A stretch of 6,664 bases of DNA from contig DHHE01000046.1 in NCBI GenBank assembly GCA_002403115.1, positions 1 through 6,664 of the forward strand. Reading direction: 5' to 3'. Under the pieces are notes generated by a model. That model was given only the letters and a program-made list of their open reading frames with translations, ran no database searches and was not told the origin of the DNA. The number at the start of each line of letters is the position of its first letter. The stretch's first letter is position 1. The translations under genes and the position numbers were made by a program. This document shows positions 1 to 5,733 of this stretch, one piece after another. Source of the DNA: a bacterium UBP2_UBA4780. Its GTDB lineage: Bacteria; Edwardsbacteria; AC1; EtOH8.

Positions 1-283
1 CCGGCTCCAGGGCCCGGTCCACTATCAGGATGTCCCCGGCGTGGATGCCGGCCTGGATCATGGAGCTTCCCTGGACCTTGACGAAGAAGGTGGCCGCCGG
101 GTGCTTCACCAGGTGCTCGTTGAGGTCCAGCCGCTTGTCCAGGAAGTCGTCGGCCGGCGAGGGAAACCCGGCCGGAACCTTGGCCAGGTACAGCGGCAGT
201 TTCAGCCTGGACTTCCGCTCGAAGCCGAAGACAGCGGACAGGCCGGGCCCGAGTTTCGTCCTGGATCTCTTTTTTGTCGCCAC
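1..283 (-). CDS. umuD: UmuD-like S24 self-cleaving SOS mutagenesis protein (C-terminus cut by window edge)
   Basis: 94 codons are visible and the C-terminal part lies outside the window. UmuD is cleaved with RecA help after DNA damage, and the trimmed form works with UmuC as translesion polymerase V. Residues 37-43 read P-AGFPSPA, matching the UmuD cleavage region, with Ala38-Gly39 as the scissile pair (E. coli UmuD has Cys-Gly; LexA and MucA have Ala-Gly). RLDLNEHLVKHPAATFFVK (51-69) follows UmuD closely. QGSSM places the nucleophile at Ser74, 35 residues after Gly39 as in E. coli; DILIVD is at 84-89. The partner Lys falls beyond the edge. The arm before the cut is 38 residues against 24 in E. 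coli and starts with a basic stretch (KKRSRTK). The GTG start is chosen because the ATG at 288-286 is out of frame and the Shine-Dalgarno is 7 nt away. A umuC gene may follow leftward, but this cannot be seen. A LexA-type repressor is less likely because no helix-turn-helix domain fits in 38 residues. Confidence 0.88.
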   Translation of the reverse strand, partial: MATKKRSRTKLGPGLSAVFGFERKSRLKLPLYLAKVPAGFPSPADDFLDKRLDLNEHLVKHPAATFFVKVQGSSMIQAGIHAGDILIVDRALEP

Positions 284-286
284 CCC

Positions 287-297
287 ATCACCTCCTT
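287..297 (-). promoter_or_regulatory. Strong ribosome binding site of umuD
   Basis: Read on the minus strand, 297 to 287 is AAGGAGGTGAT, essentially a full complement to the 3' end of 16S rRNA. Seven bases separate AGGAGG from the GTG at 283-281. This decides the start: the ATG at 288-286 lies inside the site and in another frame. It is the strongest Shine-Dalgarno in the window. Confidence 0.8.
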
Positions 298-300
298 CTA

Positions 301-329
301 AATATATCACTTTGCCCGGTTGGTTGCAA
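301..329 (-). promoter_or_regulatory. Candidate sigma-70 promoter of umuD
   Basis: On the minus strand TTGCAA (329-324) and TATATT (306-301) are 17 bases apart, a good fit to a housekeeping promoter in otherwise very GC-rich DNA. The usual start point, about 7 bases after the -10 box, would fall at about 294, inside the Shine-Dalgarno. The leader would be only about ten bases, or the true -10 register is slightly upstream. The match is real but the exact use is uncertain. Confidence 0.42.
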
Positions 330-351
330 GGGCGGCGCGCCAAGGCCGCCC
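330..351. repeat. Inverted repeat between the divergent promoters
   Basis: GGGCGGC (330-336) and GCCGCCC (345-351) form a perfect 7-bp inverted repeat around an 8-base centre that includes most of the palindrome GGCGCGCC (334-341). It abuts the umuD -35 box (329-324) and lies upstream of the tldD promoter. No T-run follows on either strand, so it does not look like a terminator. It may be an operator; in DNA this rich in GC, chance is a serious alternative. Confidence 0.3.
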
Positions 352-381
352 GACTCCACATCCCCGGACGGACGTTTGGTC

Positions 382-411
382 TTGATAACCGGCCGCTCCT
401 TATGGTATACT
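382..411 (+). promoter_or_regulatory. Candidate sigma-70 promoter of tldD and the downstream operon
   Basis: TTGATA (382-387) and TATACT (406-411) are separated by 18 bases, and TGG directly precedes the -10 box, giving an extended -10 (TGnTATACT). Each hexamer differs from consensus at one position. Transcription would start around 418, leaving a leader of about 29 bases. This is the only convincing + strand promoter found. Since no terminator is seen downstream, it may drive tldD through pyrE. Confidence 0.6.
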
Positions 412-434
412 AAAAATCAACCTTCACTCACTTC

Positions 435-439
435 GGGAG
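435..439 (+). promoter_or_regulatory. Ribosome binding site of tldD
   Basis: GGGAG lies 7 bases before the ATG at 447 and supports that start over later in-frame start codons. Confidence 0.6.
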
Positions 440-446
440 CCGCCAG

Positions 447-1889
447 ATGAAATCCTTCGCCAAACGGGTCATCGAGTCCCTGCCCGCCAGGGGCCTGGAC
501 TACGCCGACGTCCGCATCACCGACACCCAGGCCGAGTCCATCGCCGTGCGCAACGGCATAGTGGAATCGGTCTCCTCGGCCCGGGACGCCGGATTCGGGC
601 TGCGGGTCATGGCCAGGGGCGCCTGGGGCTTCGCCTCCAGCGCCAGGCTGGAGGCCTCCGAGATACCCCGGGTGGTGAAGTCGGCCGTCGAGATCGCCCG
701 GGCCTCGGCCCTCACCCGGCCCGAAGCCGTGAGGCTGGCTCCGCAGAAGCCGGCCCGGGGATCATACCGGACAGCCGTCAAAAAGGACCCCTTCGCCGTG
801 CCGTTGGAGCGCAAGATCTCCCTGCTTTTAGAGGCCGACCGCCTGATGCGCAAGAACAGGAAAATCAAGGTGGCCGGCGGCGCCCTGTGGTTCACCCGCG
901 AGCGCAAGACCTTCGCCTCGACCGAGGGGGCGCTCACCGCCCAGGAGATCACCGAGTCCGGCGGCGAGATCTCGGCCCTGGCCGTCGACGGCCGGGAGGT
1001 CCAGACCAGGAGCTACCCCAACATGAGCGGTGACACCAGGCAAGCCGGCTACGAGTTCATCGAGTGGCTGGACTTTCCCGGCAACGCCGAGCGCGCCGCC
1101 GGCGAGGCGGCCCTGCTGCTCAAGGCCCCGCCCTGCCCGGCCGGCGAGACCACCATCATCATCGCCTCCAACCAGCTGGCCCTCCAGGTCCACGAGTCCA
1201 TCGGCCATCCCATCGAGCTGGACCGGGTGTTCGGCACCGAGGCCGCCTACGCCGGCACCAGCTTCCTTACCCTGGACAAGCTCCACCAGCTGCGCTACGG
1301 CTCGGACATCGTCAACGTCTACGCCGACGCCACCGTGCCCGGCGGCCTTGGCACCTTCGGCTGGGACGACGAGGGGGTTCCGGCCCAGCGGGTGCCGATA
1401 ATAGACCGGGGGCGTTTCGCCGGCTACCTGACCTCGCGGGAGACGGCCTCAAAGCTGGGGGAGGCGTCCGGCGGGGCCATGCGGGCCGACGGCTGGAACC
1501 GCATCCCCCTGATCCGGATGACCAACATCAACCTGGAGCCCGGCTCCTGGAGCTACCCCGACCTGATCGCCGACACCGACGACGGCATACTGTTCGACAC
1601 CACCAAGACCTGGAGCATCGACGACAAGCGCCTGAATTTCCAGTTCGCCACCGAGATCGCCTGGAGGATCAGGAACGGCAAGGTCACCAGCCAGGCTTAC
1701 AAGAACGCCACCTACACCGGAATGACCCCCAGGTTCTGGAACTCCTGCGACGCCGTCTGCAACATGAAGTCCTGGCGGCTGTGGGGCATACCCAACTGCG
1801 GCAAGGGCCAGCCCGGCCAGTCGGCCCACGTGGGCCACGGCGTCTCCCCGGCCCGTTTCCGCAGGGTCCAGGTGGGGGTGTCGAGCTGA
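447..1889 (+). CDS. tldD: TldD-family zinc metallopeptidase
   Basis: 480 residues, close to the usual size of TldD. TldD pairs with TldE (PmbA) to form a cytoplasmic protease that degrades unfolded or unstructured peptides, cutting the microcin B17 leader and the CcdA antitoxin in E. coli. The N-terminal half has the family pattern for extra repeats of beta-strand and helix: DYADVRI (19-25), then VRNGIVESVSS and GFGLRVMARGAWGFAS by about residue 65. The active site is visible as HESIGH (249-254, the HExxxH zinc motif with Glu250), followed by a DRVFGTEAAYAGTSF stretch. The third ligand is likely Cys451 in NCGKGQPGQ near the C-terminus, followed by AHVGHGVSPARF. TldE lacks the zinc motif, so this is TldD rather than TldE. 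No tldE is adjacent: umuD diverges upstream and a lipoprotein gene follows after 52 bp. It is probably the first gene of the operon. Confidence 0.93.
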   Translation: MKSFAKRVIESLPARGLDYADVRITDTQAESIAVRNGIVESVSSARDAGFGLRVMARGAWGFASSARLEASEIPRVVKSAVEIARASALTRPEAVRLAPQKPARGSYRTAVKKDPFAVPLERKISLLLEADRLMRKNRKIKVAGGALWFTRERKTFASTEGALTAQEITESGGEISALAVDGREVQTRSYPNMSGDTRQAGYEFIEWLDFPGNAERAAGEAALLLKAPPCPAGETTIIIASNQLALQVHESIGHPIELDRVFGTEAAYAGTSFLTLDKLHQLRYGSDIVNVYADATVPGGLGTFGWDDEGVPAQRVPIIDRGRFAGYLTSRETASKLGEASGGAMRADGWNRIPLIRMTNINLEPGSWSYPDLIADTDDGILFDTTKTWSIDDKRLNFQFATEIAWRIRNGKVTSQAYKNATYTGMTPRFWNSCDAVCNMKSWRLWGIPNCGKGQPGQSAHVGHGVSPARFRRVQVGVSS

Positions 1890-1941
1890 CCCCCGCGAAG
1901 ACGATGATCTGCCAACCAACGACCAGCCGAACGGCGCCACA

Positions 1942-3540
1942 ATGAACAAGCCCGCACTCTTGCCCCGGGAACGCGGACCCGCCGGGACGCTGCGCTGCGC
2001 ATCGATGGCGCTGTTGGCCCTGTCCGGTGTGTGTCTGCTCTCCGGCTGCGCCTACTTCAACACTTACTACAACGCCAAAAAGCTCTACGACCAGGCCGGC
2101 CGCAGCCGGGCCGGTTTTCCGGACACGGCCAAGGCCGGCGGGGCCGAGGCCGGCCTCTACCAGAAGTCCTCGGACAAGTTCGCCATGGTGGTGTCCAAGT
2201 ATCCCTCCAGCCGCTGGGCCGCCCCCAGCCTGTACCATCTGGCCGAGGCCACTTTCAGGCGCGGCGAGTACCAGAAGGCCCAGGGCCTCTACGAGGACGT
2301 CTGGCATTTCTATCCCGGCTCGAAATACGCCAACCGGGCCAGGCTGGGATTCGCCCTGGCCTGCTGGAGAATGGGCGAGCACGAACGCGGCCGGCGGTTG
2401 CTGGCGTCGATAACCTCGGCCGAATCCAGGGTGATGGAACGCTCGGCCTTCCTTTACGCCCTGATCGGCCAGTCCATGGGGGATACGGCCGAGGCGGCCC
2501 TGCAGTGGGAGCGCTTCCTCTACCAGCACCCCAAGAGCGGCCTGGCCAACCAGGCCCGTTTCCAGCGCGCCCAGTGCCTCGTCTCCCTCGGGGACCGCGG
2601 CGGCGCCATCGCCGAGCTGAACAAGCTTCTTTCCAGCCGCCTGAGGAAGGCGTTCAGGATCCAGGCCCGGCTGTTGCTGGCCTCGGCCCTGGAGCAGGCC
2701 GGAAAACCCGATGAGGCCCTGGCCCTTTACCGTTCCCTGGAAAAAACCGCCACCGACCAGGGCGACCTGAGGACCATCGCCCTCAGATTGGCCCGCATCC
2801 AGGCCTCGTCCCAAGACCCGCCCCAGGCCCGTTCGATCTTCCTGGAACTGGCCGCCAAGCACCCCAGGACCGAAACGTCGGCCGGGGCCTATTTACTGGT
2901 GGCGGAGCTTTGGGAGCAGGAGAACGTCATGGACAGCGCCCGGGCCTATTACAACCTGGCCCGCCAGGAAAGCCCCGGCAGCACGGCAGCCGAGGAGGCG
3001 CTTCGCTCCGCCTCGGATATCGCCATGCTCCAGGCCCTGGGCAGTCTGGCCTCGGACGAAAAGGCCAGGGAGCAGAACGCGGCCGTCCAGTTCCTGATGG
3101 CCGAACATTACCTTTTCCAGCTCAACCAGCCGGACCAGGCAATCGAAAAATACGGCCTGGTGGCCGCCTCCTATCCCGACCTTCCCATCGCCGCCAAATC
3201 CATGTATGCCGCCGGCTGGGTGCAACTGAGCGCCAAGGCCGACACCGCCGCCGCCGACAGCATTTTCTCCCAGCTGGTGGGGCGCTATCCCCTGACCCGC
3301 TACGCCAACGCCGCCAGGGAACGTCTCGGGCTTCCCTGGGACACAACCGTGGCCGACCAGGAGCCGGACGTCGGCCTCTCCGTCCCGATAACGCTCCCGC
3401 TCGACACCGCCAGCGTGCCCCGGGCCCCGGCCGACAGCGTCAAAGCGCCCGACCCGGCGATCCCCGGCCTTCCGGACATTAAACCCAGGCCCCCGGGTGA
3501 GGAAACCGGCAAGGAAGGCATGATCGAGGGCACCAAGTGA
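1942..3540 (+). CDS. TPR-repeat outer-membrane-type lipoprotein of unknown function
   Basis: 532 residues. A lipoprotein signal is clear: an arginine-containing n-region (to about residue 19), hydrophobic MALLALSGVCLL, and lipobox L-S-G-C with Cys36 as the lipidated residue. The mature start, CAYFNTYYNAKKLYDQA, is a motif I associate with TPR lipoproteins of FCB-related and uncultured phyla (recollection, not a search). Residues about 74-465 are helical TPR-like units, with recurring Y..A...Y.....YP..S.YA..A patterns at about 78-132, 180-210, 242-263, 315-345 and 385-460; this resembles the BamD/YbgF/SprE type of scaffold. Residues about 466-532 are a proline-, aspartate- and lysine-rich disordered tail. 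The start is uncertain: there is no good Shine-Dalgarno before 1942, and Met22 (ATG at 2005) would give a shorter signal peptide lacking positive charge. The 52 bp after tldD hold no hairpin or promoter I can see. The stop overlaps the pyrK start by 4 bases. It probably assembles envelope protein complexes, but the partner is unknown. Confidence 0.85.
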   Translation: MNKPALLPRERGPAGTLRCASMALLALSGVCLLSGCAYFNTYYNAKKLYDQAGRSRAGFPDTAKAGGAEAGLYQKSSDKFAMVVSKYPSSRWAAPSLYHLAEATFRRGEYQKAQGLYEDVWHFYPGSKYANRARLGFALACWRMGEHERGRRLLASITSAESRVMERSAFLYALIGQSMGDTAEAALQWERFLYQHPKSGLANQARFQRAQCLVSLGDRGGAIAELNKLLSSRLRKAFRIQARLLLASALEQAGKPDEALALYRSLEKTATDQGDLRTIALRLARIQASSQDPPQARSIFLELAAKHPRTETSAGAYLLVAELWEQENVMDSARAYYNLARQESPGSTAAEEALRSASDIAMLQALGSLASDEKAREQNAAVQFLMAEHYLFQLNQPDQAIEKYGLVAASYPDLPIAAKSMYAAGWVQLSAKADTAAADSIFSQLVGRYPLTRYANAARERLGLPWDTTVADQEPDVGLSVPITLPLDTASVPRAPADSVKAPDPAIPGLPDIKPRPPGEETGKEGMIEGTK

Positions 3541-4313
3541 CCCCCAGCCGCCTGCAGGCCCGGATACTGTCCAACCGGGAGAAAAAAAAGGGCGTATTCC
3601 TGATGGAGCTTAAGGCTCCCGGGATCGCCCGAAGCGCCAGACCAGGCCAGTTCATCATGGTCCGCCCCCCCCATGGCTCCGATCCCCTCCTCCCCCGCCC
3701 CTTCAGCATTCACGATGCCCGGGACGGATCCGTCTCCATCCTGTATCGGGTGGTTGGGCGGGGCACCGAGCAGCTGTCCGGGCTGGGCAAGGGCCAGGCG
3801 CTGGCGGTCACCGGGCCCCTGGGCCGGGGTTTCCCGATCAGGGCCGGAAACTATCGCCCCGCCCTGGTGGCCGGCGGAATGGGGCTGGCCCCCATGCCTT
3901 TTTTGGCCAAGAAGCTTGCGGCCCTGGGGCGGATCCCGAAAATTCTGTACGGATGCCGGACTAAAGGCGAGCTGTTGGGCCCGTCAACCCTCGGGGCGGT
4001 CATCGCCACCGATGACGGCAGCTGCGGCCGCCGCGGCCTGGTGACCGGCCTGCTGGAGGAAGAATTGTGCCGGGCCGGCTCATGCCGGGTTTTCGCCTGC
4101 GGACCATGGGCCATGCTGCGCCAGGTCTCCCTGCTTTGCCAAAAATCCCAAGTCCCCTGCCAGGTATCCCTGGAGGCCCGCATGGCCTGCGGATTAGGCG
4201 CCTGCCAGGGCTGCGCCGTGAGGGGCGTCCATGGAGGTTATCTCTCGGTCTGTTCGGACGGCCCGGTGTTCGACTCCCGCCTGATAGACTGGGAACAGGA
4301 GCCGCCGCTGTGA
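3537..4313 (+). CDS. pyrK: Dihydroorotate dehydrogenase B, FAD/[2Fe-2S] electron transfer subunit
   Basis: 258 residues, a normal PyrK length. PyrK carries electrons from the FMN of PyrD through a [2Fe-2S] cluster and FAD to NAD+, in a PyrK2-PyrD2 complex in the cytoplasm. The ferredoxin-reductase FAD domain spans about residues 5-100, with the flavin motif RPFS (54-57) and GPLGRGF (93-99). The NAD-binding domain shows AGGMGLAPM (112-120) and ACGPW (187-191). The cluster ligands are Cys218, Cys223, Cys226 and Cys239, in the family's C-x4-C-x2-C-x12-C layout. The start is GTG in a GTGA overlap with the lipoprotein stop, with GAGGG at 3526-3530 giving a 6-base spacing. An A8 run (3582-3589) encodes Lys17-Lys18 and part of Lys19, and a C8 run (3665-3672) lies near residue 44. 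Both leave the frame intact. pyrD follows with another GTGA overlap, which fits equal production of the two subunits. Confidence 0.94.
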   Translation: MTPSRLQARILSNREKKKGVFLMELKAPGIARSARPGQFIMVRPPHGSDPLLPRPFSIHDARDGSVSILYRVVGRGTEQLSGLGKGQALAVTGPLGRGFPIRAGNYRPALVAGGMGLAPMPFLAKKLAALGRIPKILYGCRTKGELLGPSTLGAVIATDDGSCGRRGLVTGLLEEELCRAGSCRVFACGPWAMLRQVSLLCQKSQVPCQVSLEARMACGLGACQGCAVRGVHGGYLSVCSDGPVFDSRLIDWEQEPPL

Positions 4314-5242
4314 GATCAAACCCGCCGGGCCGCGTCGACACTGCCGTGATCCTGGCCGGGATCAGGCTCAAGAACCCGGTGATGGCGGCCTCGGGCACCT
4401 TCGGCTACGGCACCGAGTACCGGGGGCTTTCCCCGGCATCAGCCTACGGCGCCATTATAACCAAGACCGTCACCCTCGAACCCCGTCCGGGCAATCCGCC
4501 CCCCCGCCTGTGCGAGACGCCATCGGGGATGCTGAACTCGATCGGTCTGGCCAACGTGGGCGTGGACCGCTTCCTCCGAGAGAAGCTGCCGGCCCTCAGG
4601 AATGCCGGCACAGTGGTCATCGCCAACATCGCCGGCAGGACCATAGGCGAGTACGCCCGCCTGGCCGGGATCATGGACAGGGCCCCGGGCGTATCCGCCC
4701 TGGAGCTGAACGTCTCCTGTCCCAACGTGGCCCACGGCGGGGTCGCCTTCGGGGTGAATCCGCTGACGGCCTCCCGGCTCACCAGGGCTGTCCGCCGGGC
4801 TTTCCGGAAAACGCTTATCGTCAAGCTAACCCCCAACGTTGCCGACATGGCGCCCGTCGCCCGGGCGGTGGCCGCGGCCGGAGCCGACGCCCTGTCCCTG
4901 ATAAACACCCTCTACGGCATGTCCATCGATACCGCCCGCCGCTGCCCGTCGCTGGGCAACGTCACCGGGGGGCTTTCGGGCCCGGCCATCCGCCCGGTGG
5001 CCCTTTACCACGTGTACCGTGTCAGCCGGGCGGTCAGGATACCGGTGATAGGCCTGGGCGGCATTATGACGGCCGACGACGCTGTCCAGTTCCTGCTGGC
5101 CGGGGCCTCGGCCATCCAGGTGGGAACCGCCAACTTCATCGACCCGGCAACCCCGGAGAAGATAGTTAAGGGGCTGGTGGCCTACTGCCGACGGCACGGA
5201 CTGAAGTCCCTGAGGGAGCTGACGGGATGGCTGGCGGGCTGA
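4310..5242 (+). CDS. pyrD: Dihydroorotate dehydrogenase B (NAD-linked), catalytic FMN subunit
   Basis: 310 residues, the usual class 1B length. It oxidises dihydroorotate to orotate, the fourth step of de novo pyrimidine synthesis, passing electrons to PyrK. The N-terminal part of the barrel reads LKNPVMAASGTFGYGTEY (20-37), followed by TKTVTLEPRPGNPPPR (51-66) and NSIGLANVGVD (77-87). The catalytic base is Cys137 in LELNVSCPNV; class 2 enzymes have Ser here, so this residue and the pyrK neighbour both indicate class 1B. KLTPN (172-176), a NTLYGMSIDT stretch (199-208) and the C-terminal FMN phosphate site GLGGIMTADDAVQFLLAGAS (248-267) are intact. The frame stays open far upstream to 4067, but that part overlaps pyrK and has no homology. 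The GTG at 4310 is chosen because it makes a GTGA overlap with the pyrK stop, has GGAG at 4298-4301 with 8-base spacing, and gives the family length. Confidence 0.95.
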   Translation: MRSNPPGRVDTAVILAGIRLKNPVMAASGTFGYGTEYRGLSPASAYGAIITKTVTLEPRPGNPPPRLCETPSGMLNSIGLANVGVDRFLREKLPALRNAGTVVIANIAGRTIGEYARLAGIMDRAPGVSALELNVSCPNVAHGGVAFGVNPLTASRLTRAVRRAFRKTLIVKLTPNVADMAPVARAVAAAGADALSLINTLYGMSIDTARRCPSLGNVTGGLSGPAIRPVALYHVYRVSRAVRIPVIGLGGIMTADDAVQFLLAGASAIQVGTANFIDPATPEKIVKGLVAYCRRHGLKSLRELTGWLAG

Positions 5243-5733
5243 GGCGGCTGTCGGCGGGCATCCTGCTGGCCGCGTCCGCGCTGATGTGCGGCTGCTCGCC
5301 GGCGCCCATCTACCTTTCCACCCCCGGCCAGCCCTCGGGCCGGCCCGCCAAGGATGCCGTCGGCGGCGCCGCCCCGGCCGCCGAGCCGGGGGCCGAGTCC
5401 CCCTCCGGCGACTGGGCGCTGATGGCGTCGCAGGGCGTGGCCAGCTACTACGGCAAGGAATTCCACGGCCGCAAGACCGCCAACGGCGAGCGTTTCGACA
5501 TGAACGCCATGACCGCCGCCCACCGCACCCTGCCCTTCGGCTCCGTCGTCCGGGTGACCAACCCCAAAAACGGCAGGAGCGTCAAGGTGCGCATCAACGA
5601 CCGGGGCCCGTTCGTGGCCGGCCGGGACATAGACCTCTCCTACGGGGCGGCCAAGGCCATCGACATGCTCTCGGTGGGGCCCGTCAAGATCGAGATCCTC
5701 CACCTCCAGCCCAAAGCGCCAAAAAAGAGATGA
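5227..5733 (+). CDS. rlpA: RlpA-family double-psi beta-barrel lipoprotein (septal peptidoglycan lytic transglycosylase type)
   Basis: 168 residues. RlpA proteins are outer membrane lipoproteins; the Pseudomonas enzyme cuts peptidoglycan strands lacking stem peptides and helps daughter cells separate. The signal peptide has RR at 6-7, hydrophobic AGILLAASALM, and a likely lipid Cys23. The lipobox M-C-G-C is atypical because -3 is Met and -2 is Cys. An Ala/Pro/Gly linker covers about 25-62. The barrel runs from GVASYYGKEFHGRKTANGER (70-89) to AAKAIDML (141-148). The proposed catalytic residues are present as Glu88, His99 and Asp125, with the same spacing as in P. aeruginosa RlpA. There is no C-terminal SPOR domain, so binding to denuded septal glycan is not expected; the tail is short and basic (KAPKKR). 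The start overlaps pyrD by 16 bases, with GAGGGAG at 5212-5218 and 8-base spacing. The stop forms an ATGA overlap with pyrF. Its place inside a pyrimidine operon is unusual. Confidence 0.93.
   Translation: MAGGLRRLSAGILLAASALMCGCSPAPIYLSTPGQPSGRPAKDAVGGAAPAAEPGAESPSGDWALMASQGVASYYGKEFHGRKTANGERFDMNAMTAAHRTLPFGSVVRVTNPKNGRSVKVRINDRGPFVAGRDIDLSYGAAKAIDMLSVGPVKIEILHLQPKAPKKR
5721..5727 (+). other. Zero-frame A_AAA_AAG slippery heptamer at the rlpA/pyrF junction (candidate only)
   Basis: The last rlpA codons are CCA AAA AAG AGA TGA, so A AAA AAG sits in the phase of the E. coli dnaX -1 frameshift signal, one codon before the rlpA stop. A -1 slip would continue through GAG and then the pyrF ATG at 5730 in the pyrF frame, giving an RlpA-PyrF fusion. 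I see no Shine-Dalgarno-like enhancer about 10 bases upstream and no strong hairpin just downstream, both present in dnaX. A lysine pair coded by chance explains it equally well. Confidence 0.25.

Noticed and set aside
30..413. Open + strand frames covering 30-413
   Set aside because: They run opposite to the well-supported umuD frame and through the intergenic region, with no homology or ribosome binding site.
284..446. Classical SOS box between umuD and tldD
   Set aside because: Neither the GAAC-N4-GTTC nor the CTG-N10-CAG pattern is found on either strand.
1890..1941. Terminator or promoter between tldD and the lipoprotein gene
   Set aside because: No stable hairpin with a T-run and no -35/-10 pair is visible in these 52 bases.
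2005..2007. Alternative ATG start (Met22) for the TPR lipoprotein
   Set aside because: It would leave a very short signal peptide without positive charge; it remains possible since the start at 1942 has no good ribosome binding site.
1684..2862. Open frame of 392 codons on the minus strand
   Set aside because: It lies antisense to tldD and the lipoprotein gene, is Gly/Gln-rich without recognisable motifs, and is the expected shadow of GC-rich coding sequence.
4067..4309. Upstream extension of the pyrD frame
   Set aside because: It overlaps the pyrK cluster-binding region, is proline/glycine-rich without family similarity, and would make PyrD far too long; the GTG at 4310 fits.
5286..5729. 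Upstream extension of the pyrF frame as a true N-terminal domain
   Set aside because: The translation is arginine- and proline-rich shadow of rlpA; PyrF homology starts at the ATG at 5730.
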